DNA of 64,000 nt from Chromohalobacter canadensis (GTDB lineage Bacteria; Pseudomonadota; Gammaproteobacteria; Pseudomonadales; Halomonadaceae). The notes under the pieces were generated by a model. That model ran no database searches. It had not been told where the DNA came from and was given only the letters and a program-made list of their open reading frames with translations. The position numbers and the translations under genes were made by a program. The DNA lies in NCBI RefSeq assembly GCF_029544075.1, contig NZ_JAJQJH010000015.1, forward strand, positions 29,663 through 93,662, written 5' to 3'. Positions 37,280-45,176 of the stretch are shown here, piece by piece. The first letter of the stretch is position 1. Each line of letters begins with the position of its first letter.

Positions 37280-38857
37280 ATGGTTCGCTGGTGGCTGACA
37301 CTGCTCCTCGTCAATGCCGCGCTCATCACTACGGCAATCCCCCGCTTAGGCGTCGCCGCCATGCCTTGGCTGGCGCTGGAGGGCCTTATCTTGGTCGGCG
37401 CGCTGAGTCTGTGGCCCCCGCAGCGCCTCGCGCGACGGTTGTTGGCATACGTCAGTGCCACGCTGATCGTACTGGCACTGGCCTGTGCGCTGGGCGATGC
37501 GATCACCCAAGAGATCCAGGGTCGGCCGCTCAATCTCTATCTCGATCCCTCGCAGGTACCGATCCTGCTGGAATTATTGCGCGACAACCTGGGTCTACCG
37601 GTCAGTATCGCACTGGTGATCGCGACGCTCCTGGCGCTGCTGGTCATCGGCCTCGGATTGGGACATCTACTGGCGAGCCTGCCGCGCCACGGCGCACCTC
37701 GCCGCTGCGCCTGGGGCACGCTGATGCTCGGCGTTGGGCTGGCGCTTCTCGGCCTATGGCGAGATACGACGACTTTCGGCACGCCCGGCATGACGATGCT
37801 CACCGACCAAGCCACCCGCGCCTATGAAACTCAAGCATCGTTGCGCGATTTCGATGCACGTCTGGCGGCGCGTGAATCCCTGCTCGATGCGCCGGGCGGC
37901 CAGCCCTTGCCCAGCCTCGCCGAGACCGATGTCATTCTGGCATTCGTGGAATCCTACGGCATGGCCGCGCTCGAACGTGAGCCCTTCGCGGCACCGGTGA
38001 ACCAGCGTCTCGACGCCATGACCAAGGCCTTCGCGCAAGCCGGGCTCAGCATGGCCAGCAGCCGGATTGTCTCGCCCACACTCGGCGGGCAGTCACGTCT
38101 GGCGCATGCCAGTGTACTCAGCGGATTGTGGGTAAGCTCACCGCTGCGCTACACACGATTGCTCGAAAGCCCGCGTGCCACCTTGATCGACGACTTCGAA
38201 CGCACCGGGCACACCAGCGTGGCCATGATGCCGGCGATCTACCGAGATTGGCCGGCAGGGCGGCGCCTGGGTTACGACGAAATCCACGACGACGCGCGGC
38301 TCGACTATCGCGGGCCGCGCCTGGGCTGGGTGACGATCCCCGATCAGTTCGTCTGGCATCGCCTGCACCAGGTACGCCGCGAACATCGCGAACCGCTGTT
38401 CGCCGAACTGGCCCTGATCAGCAGCCATGCGCCTTGGGTGCCGGTGCTCGAACCGCTGCCCTGGAACGAACTCGGCGACGGCGAAGCCTTCGCGCGCTGG
38501 GAAGGCGAAGGCAGCGACTTCCTTGAGCTTTGGGGGGACAACGCCGGTATGCGGCAACGCTACGGCCCCGCGCTGGCCTATTCACTGGCGGTCGCTGGCG
38601 AATACGCCGTGCGTTACGTTAACGACGAGACCCTACTGATCCTGCTTGGCGATCATCAGGCCGCGCCGGGCATGTTGGATGTCACGCCCAACAAAGAGGT
38701 GCCGATTCACATCATCAGCGGAGACCCTGCCCTGATCGCACCACTACTCGAGCACGGATTTCAGCGCGGGATGCAACCAAGGCGTGACACGCCCGCGCGC
38801 TCGATGGCCGAGCTGCGCGGGCTGCTGCACAGTCTGTATGGGAACGACGCCACCTGA
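37280..38857 (+). CDS. Membrane-anchored sulfatase/LTA-synthase-like phosphotransferase
   Basis: The 525-residue protein has four or five N-terminal membrane segments, then a periplasmic alkaline-phosphatase-superfamily domain from about residue 215. Metal/nucleophile-region motifs are visible (ILAFVESYGM, TLGGQSRLAH, LLGDHQAAP). Relatives transfer phosphoethanolamine or phosphoglycerol to envelope glycans, or are sulfatase-like. The nucleophile usual in LtaS is not obvious, so activity is uncertain. It stands alone. Confidence 0.75.
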   Translation: MVRWWLTLLLVNAALITTAIPRLGVAAMPWLALEGLILVGALSLWPPQRLARRLLAYVSATLIVLALACALGDAITQEIQGRPLNLYLDPSQVPILLELLRDNLGLPVSIALVIATLLALLVIGLGLGHLLASLPRHGAPRRCAWGTLMLGVGLALLGLWRDTTTFGTPGMTMLTDQATRAYETQASLRDFDARLAARESLLDAPGGQPLPSLAETDVILAFVESYGMAALEREPFAAPVNQRLDAMTKAFAQAGLSMASSRIVSPTLGGQSRLAHASVLSGLWVSSPLRYTRLLESPRATLIDDFERTGHTSVAMMPAIYRDWPAGRRLGYDEIHDDARLDYRGPRLGWVTIPDQFVWHRLHQVRREHREPLFAELALISSHAPWVPVLEPLPWNELGDGEAFARWEGEGSDFLELWGDNAGMRQRYGPALAYSLAVAGEYAVRYVNDETLLILLGDHQAAPGMLDVTPNKEVPIHIISGDPALIAPLLEHGFQRGMQPRRDTPARSMAELRGLLHSLYGNDAT

Positions 38858-38889
38858 CGCCGCTCCGCCATACGAGGCCTGCATGAACG

Positions 38890-39879
38890 TCAGGCGTGTG
38901 CCCGGTCGCGGCGATCCTTGATCCAGCTCGCCACGCTAGTGGTCACCAGCGCCCCGACGATGATGGTCATCGACAGCCAGATGGGGATCTCGGGAATCGA
39001 CTCGATGGGATGCCCGCCGTTGATGAACGGCAAGGTGTTCTCGTGCAACGCCTCGAGCACCAGCTTGACGCCGATGAAGGCCAGAATCACCGACAGCCCC
39101 AGGCCCAGGTAGACTAGGCGCGACAGCAGGCCGCCAAGCAGGAAGTACAGCTGCAACAGGCCCAGCAGGGCAAAGGCGTTGGTGGTGAAGACGATATAGG
39201 GCTCGCGCGTCAGCCCATAGATGGCGGGAATGGAGTCCAGCGCGAATAGCAGGTCCGTGAAGCCCAGCGCCACGATCACCATGAAAAGCGGCGTTACCAG
39301 CCGCTTGCCGTCGACCTTCGCGATCAGACGCTGGCCATGGTATTCCCTGGTCGCGGGCAGCCAGCGCTGTACCAAGCGCACGGCCAGGTTGGGGCGATAT
39401 TCCTCTTCTTCGTCGCTGTCCTCGAAGCTTTCCTTACCCAGCTTGTAGGCGGTCCACAGCAGGAAGGCGCCGAAGATATAGAACACCCAACTGAATTGAT
39501 GGATCGCCGCCGCGCCCACAGCAATGAAGATACCGCGCATGATCAACGCAATGACAATACCGATCAGCAGTGCTTTCTGCTGATGAATACGCGGCACCGC
39601 AAACTTGCTCATGATGATCACGAACACGAACAGATTATCTACCGACAGGCTCTTCTCGGTAATGAAGCCGGCGAAGTATTCGCCACCGCGCTGCGCGCCC
39701 CATACCCACCAGAGCCCGGCACCGAATGCCATGGCAATAGCGATGAACACGCACGACCATGCCGCCGCTTCCTTGAAGCTCGGCTCGTGCGGCTTGCGAA
39801 CGTGAAAGACGAAATCGAAAACGAACAGCGCGATGATGCCAGCCACAGTGGCCAGCCATACCCACAGGGGGACGTGCAT
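38890..39879 (-). CDS. TerC-family membrane protein (Alx-like manganese exporter candidate)
   Basis: The 329-residue protein has about nine hydrophobic segments and the TerC motifs ITEKSLSVDNLFVFVIIMSKF and DLLFALDSIPAIYGLTREPYIVFTTNAFALLGL. Long TerC proteins of the Alx type export Mn2+. The start at 39879 follows GGAGGT. A manganese riboswitch of the yybP-ykoY class lies in its 5' leader, which supports the metal role. Confidence 0.92.
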   Translation of the reverse strand: MHVPLWVWLATVAGIIALFVFDFVFHVRKPHEPSFKEAAAWSCVFIAIAMAFGAGLWWVWGAQRGGEYFAGFITEKSLSVDNLFVFVIIMSKFAVPRIHQQKALLIGIVIALIMRGIFIAVGAAAIHQFSWVFYIFGAFLLWTAYKLGKESFEDSDEEEEYRPNLAVRLVQRWLPATREYHGQRLIAKVDGKRLVTPLFMVIVALGFTDLLFALDSIPAIYGLTREPYIVFTTNAFALLGLLQLYFLLGGLLSRLVYLGLGLSVILAFIGVKLVLEALHENTLPFINGGHPIESIPEIPIWLSMTIIVGALVTTSVASWIKDRRDRAHA

Positions 39880-39908
39880 AGGTCTACCTCCGGTCAACGG
39901 TCAACGTT

Positions 39909-40034
39909 GCCGAAGGTCTCTCCCACTCGACATTAATGCCGAGCCGCTATCACCGGGGCGTTGCGCCCGTGCTGACGATGACAGCGCGAAGATACGAGCC
40001 TGGCGACCCGCTTCGGGAATACTCCCCTTCCGCT
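39909..40034 (-). promoter_or_regulatory. yybP-ykoY (Mn2+) riboswitch upstream of terC
   Basis: On the minus strand the leader holds GAAGGGGAGTA near 40025-40034, a CCCGAAGCGGG helix just after it, a variable GC-rich arm, and GAGAGACCTTC near 39910-39920. The GGGGAGTA and GAGACC segments are the conserved metal-binding loops of this class, and GAAGG/CCTTC closes the P1 stem. It sits 30-155 nt upstream of a TerC/Alx-like gene, the classic target. Confidence 0.8.
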
Positions 40035-40100
40035 GCGGCGCATTGTGGGACGAGGTATGCCGCAACGCAACGTTTATCGTCGCGGCATGCCCTGATCATC

Positions 40101-40345
40101 TCAACCCCAGCAATGCACGTAGCGATAGGCCGTTTCCGCCAGACGCGAATCAAGCCCCCACGGCGCGAAACGTCGTGCCATTTCATCGACGACCTCACGC
40201 AGCGGTCGCGACGCCTCGCGTACGCGTGCCTCTACAATGGTGCCAATCGTGAACAAGGCACTGTTTTCAGGGCTAGGTCATCCACACGCGGCGTTTCCAA
40301 CCACGGCGCCTTGCGTGCCAACTCAACATCCTCCTGAGTGATCAT
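40101..40345 (-). pseudogene. Small conserved-looking gene broken by a -1 frameshift
   Basis: A strong ribosome site (GGGAGG) and ATG at 40345 begin a frame reading MITQEDVELARKAPWLETP and on to ALK, which then hits a stop after 37 codons. Reading one base back at the AAAA run (near 40259-40262) continues as NSALFTIGTIVEARVREASR and ends in ETAYRYVHCWG at the TGA (40101-40103). The combined protein would be about 81 residues. Length 245 nt is one short of a whole codon count. It may be a recent mutation, a sequencing error or recoding. I do not recognise the family. Confidence 0.55.
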
Positions 40346-40517
40346 TTCCCAACCTCCCGATTCGGTTTGTCTCGCATTTTGCTTGTGACTCACGGCTCTC
40401 TATACGACTTTAGTTCAAGTCACGAAGTTCCGCCATGCGTCACATCAACGCAATCGTCATGTGATAAGGGGCCGCCGTCGCAAGAGCGAGTCGCGTGGCA
40501 ATGCGAGCAAGCGCTCC

Positions 40518-41117
40518 TCAGCCGAGGATGAAGATCACGCAGGCCGCAGTGAGCGCCCCCATGGTCCCGTTGAACACTCGCCAAGCGCGAGGGCCCTTAA
40601 GCCAGCGCCCGATAGCGGTGCCGAATCCCGCCCAAAGCGCGATGCAGGGAAACCCCACGAGCTCGGCCACCCCCGCCAGCACGAGAGCGTTGACGACGGT
40701 GTTGCCGTTCTCGGGCAGAAAGCTCGCCATCAGCGTCAACCCCATCACCCAGGCCTTGGGATTGGCGAACTGGAAGGCGGCCGCTTGCCAAAAGCTCAAG
40801 GGGTGACCTTCGCTCGCGCCGAAGTGCGGCGGCGGCGCCGTCGCGATGCCCCAGGCCAGATACAGAAGATAGAGGCTGCCGATGATGCGCAGCAGCGTCT
40901 GCACCAGCGGAAAACGCTCGAAGACGACACCCAAGCCCAGCGCCAGCGACGCAAACAACACGAAGCAGCCACCGATGATGCCCAATAGATGCGGCAAGGT
41001 ACGTCGGAACCCGTAATTGGCCCCGGAGGCAGTGAGCATCATGTTGTTGGGGCCCGGCGTGATGGTCATGGAAATCATGAACAATGCAGCGGGCCCAAAA
41101 GCAGACAGCGTGTCCAT
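40518..41117 (-). CDS. LysE/RhtB-family amino-acid exporter
   Basis: The 199-residue protein has six membrane segments and the TPGPNNMMLTASGANYGFRRTLPHL family motif, very like the LysE protein at 5760. It is divergent from a MocR-type regulator (99-bp gap with repeated TTTATTGTC boxes), its probable controller. MocR proteins bind PLP and often respond to amino acids, which fits an amino-acid exporter. Confidence 0.9.
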   Translation of the reverse strand: MDTLSAFGPAALFMISMTITPGPNNMMLTASGANYGFRRTLPHLLGIIGGCFVLFASLALGLGVVFERFPLVQTLLRIIGSLYLLYLAWGIATAPPPHFGASEGHPLSFWQAAAFQFANPKAWVMGLTLMASFLPENGNTVVNALVLAGVAELVGFPCIALWAGFGTAIGRWLKGPRAWRVFNGTMGALTAACVIFILG

Positions 41118-41143
41118 CTTAATTGTACCCTCACAATTTATTT

Positions 41144-41224
41144 AAACGGGTTTATTGTCTCCCTCTTTTGTGAGAATAATGAGTGTAATAACAGCGTCAA
41201 AGGTTTTATTGTCACCATGACAAT
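41144..41224. promoter_or_regulatory. Operator-like repeats in the LysE/MocR divergent promoter
   Basis: The box TTTATTGTC occurs near 41151 and again near 41206. ATTGTCA-CCA-TGACAAT (41208-41224) is a perfect dyad across the mocR start codon, and ATTGT/ACAAT half-sites recur near the LysE start. MocR regulators bind direct or inverted repeats of such boxes. A dyad on the start codon suggests autorepression. Confidence 0.5.
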
Positions 41225-42611
41225 CTGGACACCCGAGCTGCCTGAGGGCGGCCCACGCTACCGGCGCATCGCCGAGGCCATCGCCAAGGCCGTAGAAAGC
41301 GGCGACCTAGCACCCGGCGACAAGCTACCGCCCCAACGTCGTCTAGCCGATCGACTAGGCGTCACTATCGGGACCATCACCCGCGCCTACGCCACGGCCC
41401 ATCACCAGGGCTGGGTCGACTCCCGAGTTGGAAGCGGCACCTATGTACGCCAGCCCCTCGGGGAAGCGCCCACCAGTTTTCGTGCCGGGCAACCTGTCGA
41501 TCAGGGCATGATCGACATGGGAATGAGCCTGCCGCCACCCCATCCGTTACGCACCCAGGGGCTTCAAAACGCACTCGAGAGCCTTACCGCCTCGCCTCAG
41601 TCTCTTCAGGCGGCCACCGAGTATCAGCCGGAAGCCGGCAACGAGGGGCAGCGGGCGCGCATCGCGGCCTGGCAAGGGAGCCTTGGCCTGCCCGACGATC
41701 CGGATCGGCTGATCATCACGCAAGGCGGCCAGCACGGCATCCAGCTCGTCCTGCAAGTCCTCACCCAGCCGGGCGACTTGGTGGCGGGTGAAGCGCTGAC
41801 ATACCCGGGCTTCATTTCCGCCGCCCAGCAGGCCCATCTGCGCCCGATGGCAGTGCCCATGAACGAGGGGGGCATGGATATCGATGCCCTGGCCCGGTTG
41901 TGCGCCCGCCAACCGCCGCGGGTGCTCTACACCACGCCCGACCTCAACAACCCTACCGGAGCGCAACTCGACGAAGCACGCCGCAAGCGGTTGGTGGCCC
42001 TGGCACGCGAGCACGACATCTGGCTGATCGAGGACGCCGTGCAGTACCTCCCGGAGGCCGAGCGCGGCACGCCACTGGTCGCACTGGCGCCAGAGCGCAC
42101 CCTGCACATCTTCAGTACCTCCAAGGTGCTGGTCGGTGGGCTACGCATTGGCAGCCTCACGGTGCCGGCGCATCTGCTGGAGCGCCTGGGAACGGCAATC
42201 CGCACCCAAAGCTGGATGGTTGCACCGCTGATGGTCGAGACGGCCTGCCGCTGGATGGAGAGTCCCACCAGCCAGGAGTTGCTCCACTGGCAGATCGACG
42301 AGCTTGCCGCCCGCCGCACGCTGGTGCTGGAACGCCTATCTGACTACGGGCCGATGAGCCGTCAGGGCTCATCGATAGTATGGCTGCCACTACCGGCAGG
42401 ACGACGCAGCAGTGAATTGCAGACGCTACTCGCAAGGCGCGGCGTCAAGGTGTCCACTCCGGAGCCCTTCTGCATGGGTAGCGAACCGGCCCCCCAGGCA
42501 TTGCGATTGTGTCTGGGTCCCCCCGTGAATCGCGAATCATTGGAAAAAGCGCTATCGCTGATCGACGAAGCACTCTCGGAATCGCCATCGTCGCCTTGGC
42601 AGACCCTGTAA
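41217..42611 (+). CDS. MocR-family PLP-dependent transcriptional regulator
   Basis: The 464-residue protein joins an N-terminal GntR winged helix (about 10-75, PRYRRIAEAIAKAVESGDLAPGD-type start) to an aminotransferase-I domain with PLP-binding Lys303 (FSTSKVLVGGLRIG). The start at 41217 excludes an upstream open extension overlapping the divergent gene. It probably controls the LysE exporter. Confidence 0.9.
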   Translation: MTIWTPELPEGGPRYRRIAEAIAKAVESGDLAPGDKLPPQRRLADRLGVTIGTITRAYATAHHQGWVDSRVGSGTYVRQPLGEAPTSFRAGQPVDQGMIDMGMSLPPPHPLRTQGLQNALESLTASPQSLQAATEYQPEAGNEGQRARIAAWQGSLGLPDDPDRLIITQGGQHGIQLVLQVLTQPGDLVAGEALTYPGFISAAQQAHLRPMAVPMNEGGMDIDALARLCARQPPRVLYTTPDLNNPTGAQLDEARRKRLVALAREHDIWLIEDAVQYLPEAERGTPLVALAPERTLHIFSTSKVLVGGLRIGSLTVPAHLLERLGTAIRTQSWMVAPLMVETACRWMESPTSQELLHWQIDELAARRTLVLERLSDYGPMSRQGSSIVWLPLPAGRRSSELQTLLARRGVKVSTPEPFCMGSEPAPQALRLCLGPPVNRESLEKALSLIDEALSESPSSPWQTL

Positions 42612-42664
42612 CATTCGTTGATCGCACTCTAAGCTCCCCATTGCGACGCACCACACACGCGCAC

Positions 42665-42692
42665 AAAAAACCCGCCGAACGTTTCCGGCGGG
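42665..42692 (-). terminator. Intrinsic terminator of katE
   Basis: On the minus strand CCCGCCG and CGGCGGG form a 7-bp stem followed by TTTTTT (42665-42670). It lies 74 bp after the katE stop. Confidence 0.85.
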
Positions 42693-42766
42693 TGTTGGTG
42701 ATCGCACATTGTCGTAATGCTTCAACTCGTGCGAGAGGCGTTATCGATCAGCGACCGACGACGCGG

Positions 42767-44917
42767 TCAGGCCGGCATACTGTTGGCCTTGGGATCGCGC
42801 GACCAGACTCGATGCTGGCCCATCGCCTCGGTGAACGGGGTAAAGACATCGTCCACCGTTGCCCCCAGAAAGATACCGTCTTCCTGAGTGGGAACAGAAG
42901 CGGCAGACAACAGATCCTTGCCCTCACCGATGGCGGCGATCGCCTTGAGGTGCTTGTAGGCCTCCTGGACGTAATACAGCCCCAGCCCGGATTGAGATAG
43001 CGCCTTGGCGCTTTCGGCGCCACCGACCACGATCACCGAATCCAGCGTCACCGACGGCAAGCCGTTGAGCATGGCATCGGGGACGACCTGCTGCCCGTTG
43101 GTCGCCTTGACCGGCGCCATGCTCGGTGCAATGACAATGCCCTTGGCTCCCTCGGCCTCGAGCTTGGCCTTGAGGGCTTCCACCTGATCGCCATCGACGC
43201 CGTCGGCAACCAGTAACGCTACCTTGCGGTACTTGATGTCATGCGGCAGGCGCGCCATCAGGCTCAGCGCCTCGGAAGCCTGTTGTGAGCTCGTGCCCAG
43301 TTCCTCGGCGGGAGCCGGTTTCTCGGCAGGCGTTTCGATACCGTGGTTTTCACCGACTCGCCGCGCCAGTTCAAGGTCGATGTTGGGCAGGATCTGCTGG
43401 ATCACCCGCTCTCGAATCCATGGCCGCTCTACCTTGGACAGCTCAAAGGTGTAAGCGGCAATGATGTGTTCCTTCTCAACCTCGGTCTGCGAATTCCAGA
43501 ACAACGTGGCCTGCGAATAGTGATCGCCGAACGACGCGCTACGCGCGCGGATCTTGTTGGCATCGACGCGCTCGTTGACCGTCTCGAAGCCGCCATTTTC
43601 CGGTGCCGGCGGCGTTTCGCTCGGGTAGCCGTTATCGATCGAGTTGGGCTCGTAGGACGCTTGGCCCTTGTCGATAGTCTGGCGATGCATGGAATCGCGC
43701 TGGTTGTTGTGAAACGGGCACACCGGCTGGTTGATCGGGATTTCGTGGAAGTTGGGCCCACCCAGACGCAGCATCTGGGTATCCAGATAGGAGAACAGGC
43801 GTCCCTGCAACAGCGGGTCATTGGTGAAGTCGATACCCGGCACGACGTTGGCCGGATTGAATGCCACCTGTTCGGTCTCGGCGAAGAAGTTATCCGGGTT
43901 GCGGTTGAGCACCATCTTGCCGATGGGAGTGACCGGCACCTGCTCCTCAGGAATGATCTTGGTCGGATCGAGCAGGTCGAAATCGAACTTGTGCTCGTCC
44001 TCTTCCTCAACGACCTGGATACCAAATTCATATTCGAGGAAATCACCGCTCTCGATATCATCCCACATATTGCGGCGATTGAAGTCCGGGTCGCGCCCCC
44101 AGAGTTTCTGCGCCTCGTCCCAGATCAACGAGCAAGTGCCCGCCAATGGTTTCCAGTGGAACTTGACGAAGCGTGCCTTGCCCTGCTTATCGACCAGCCG
44201 GAAGGTGTGCACGCCGAAGCCTTCCATGTTGCGATAATGACGCGGAAAGGCACGATCCGACATGGTCCAAAGCACCATATGCGTACTTTCCGGCATTAGT
44301 GAGACGAAATCCCAAAAGGTATCGTGTGCCGACTGGCCTTGGGGAATCTCGTTGTGCGGCTCGGGCTTCACGGCATGCACGAAGTCGGGAAACTTGATCG
44401 CATCCTGGATGAAGAACACCGGCATATCGTTGCCGACCAGATCCCAGTTGCCTTCGTCGGTGTAGAACTTCGTGGCAAAGCCGCGCACATCGCGCACCGT
44501 ATCGTTGGAACCGCGCGGCCCTTGCACCGTGGAGAACCGCACGAAGACCGGCGTTTTCTTGCTCGGATCCTGGAAAAGTCCTGCCTTGGAGTACTCGGCG
44601 GCTTCCGCGTAAGGCTGAAAATAGCCGTGCGCCGCCGCGCCGCGAGCGTGGACGATGCGCTCGGGAATGCGTTCATTGTCGAAGTGATTGAGCTTCTCGC
44701 GGAAGATGAAATCTTCCATCAGGGTCGGGCCGCGCTCACCCGCCTTCAGCGAATTGTGGTTGTCGGCGATCCGGGTACCCTGATTGGTTCGCAGGTCGTG
44801 CCCTTCCGCATCGCTGCGGAACGCTTCCAAGCGATCCGACTTGCTTGTCTCGGTCGTTTTATGCGCCGTGTCGTGCGCTTCATCGCTGTTGGGATGCGTA
44901 TAGGGATTCTTTGCCAT
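42767..44917 (-). CDS. katE: Large-subunit catalase HPII with C-terminal DJ-1/PfpI-like domain
   Basis: The 716-residue clade-2 catalase has the active-site segment VFVRFSTVQGPRGSNDTVRD, the heme-proximal region (FSYLDTQMLRLGG) and a C-terminal flavodoxin/DJ-1-like domain (about 580-710, KVALLVADGVDGD). It decomposes hydrogen peroxide in the cytoplasm. The start at 44917 follows GGAGAGTTTG; a longer open frame to 45094 is not credible. The length is that of KatE/HPII rather than small catalases. Stationary-phase control is usual, but no clear sigma-S promoter was identified. Confidence 0.95.
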   Translation of the reverse strand: MAKNPYTHPNSDEAHDTAHKTTETSKSDRLEAFRSDAEGHDLRTNQGTRIADNHNSLKAGERGPTLMEDFIFREKLNHFDNERIPERIVHARGAAAHGYFQPYAEAAEYSKAGLFQDPSKKTPVFVRFSTVQGPRGSNDTVRDVRGFATKFYTDEGNWDLVGNDMPVFFIQDAIKFPDFVHAVKPEPHNEIPQGQSAHDTFWDFVSLMPESTHMVLWTMSDRAFPRHYRNMEGFGVHTFRLVDKQGKARFVKFHWKPLAGTCSLIWDEAQKLWGRDPDFNRRNMWDDIESGDFLEYEFGIQVVEEEDEHKFDFDLLDPTKIIPEEQVPVTPIGKMVLNRNPDNFFAETEQVAFNPANVVPGIDFTNDPLLQGRLFSYLDTQMLRLGGPNFHEIPINQPVCPFHNNQRDSMHRQTIDKGQASYEPNSIDNGYPSETPPAPENGGFETVNERVDANKIRARSASFGDHYSQATLFWNSQTEVEKEHIIAAYTFELSKVERPWIRERVIQQILPNIDLELARRVGENHGIETPAEKPAPAEELGTSSQQASEALSLMARLPHDIKYRKVALLVADGVDGDQVEALKAKLEAEGAKGIVIAPSMAPVKATNGQQVVPDAMLNGLPSVTLDSVIVVGGAESAKALSQSGLGLYYVQEAYKHLKAIAAIGEGKDLLSAASVPTQEDGIFLGATVDDVFTPFTEAMGQHRVWSRDPKANSMPA

Positions 44918-45119
44918 GATCAAACTCTCCTCGTTTGCGGAATGGCCCCCGTGCACCTCGCAAGACATCGTCCGAACGCGGCCTATTAAATTCCATGGCC
45001 TACCCGTTCGGCGACGCTTTGTTATCAAGTCTTTTGCGTTTGCTGTTTGAAGGTAGACAGAAGTACCTAAGCAGCGCAAATACCGCTCACCCAAGCACCG
45101 CTATCAAACCGCACCACAC

Positions 45120-45152
45120 AAAAACGCCGCCGGACACACGTCCGGCGGCGTT
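45120..45152 (-). terminator. Intrinsic terminator of the chemoreceptor gene
   Basis: AACGCCGCCGGAC and GTCCGGCGGCGTT (45123-45152) form a 13-bp stem with an ACAC loop; the minus strand continues in TTTTT. Confidence 0.8.
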
Positions 45153-45176
45153 TCACGGTGGCCCTCAGGCCGCGCG

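Noticed and set aside
40250..40275. Programmed -1 frameshifting in the small gene beside terC
   Set aside because: The site AAAAC is not a full slippery heptamer and no downstream pseudoknot was evident, so simple indel is more likely.
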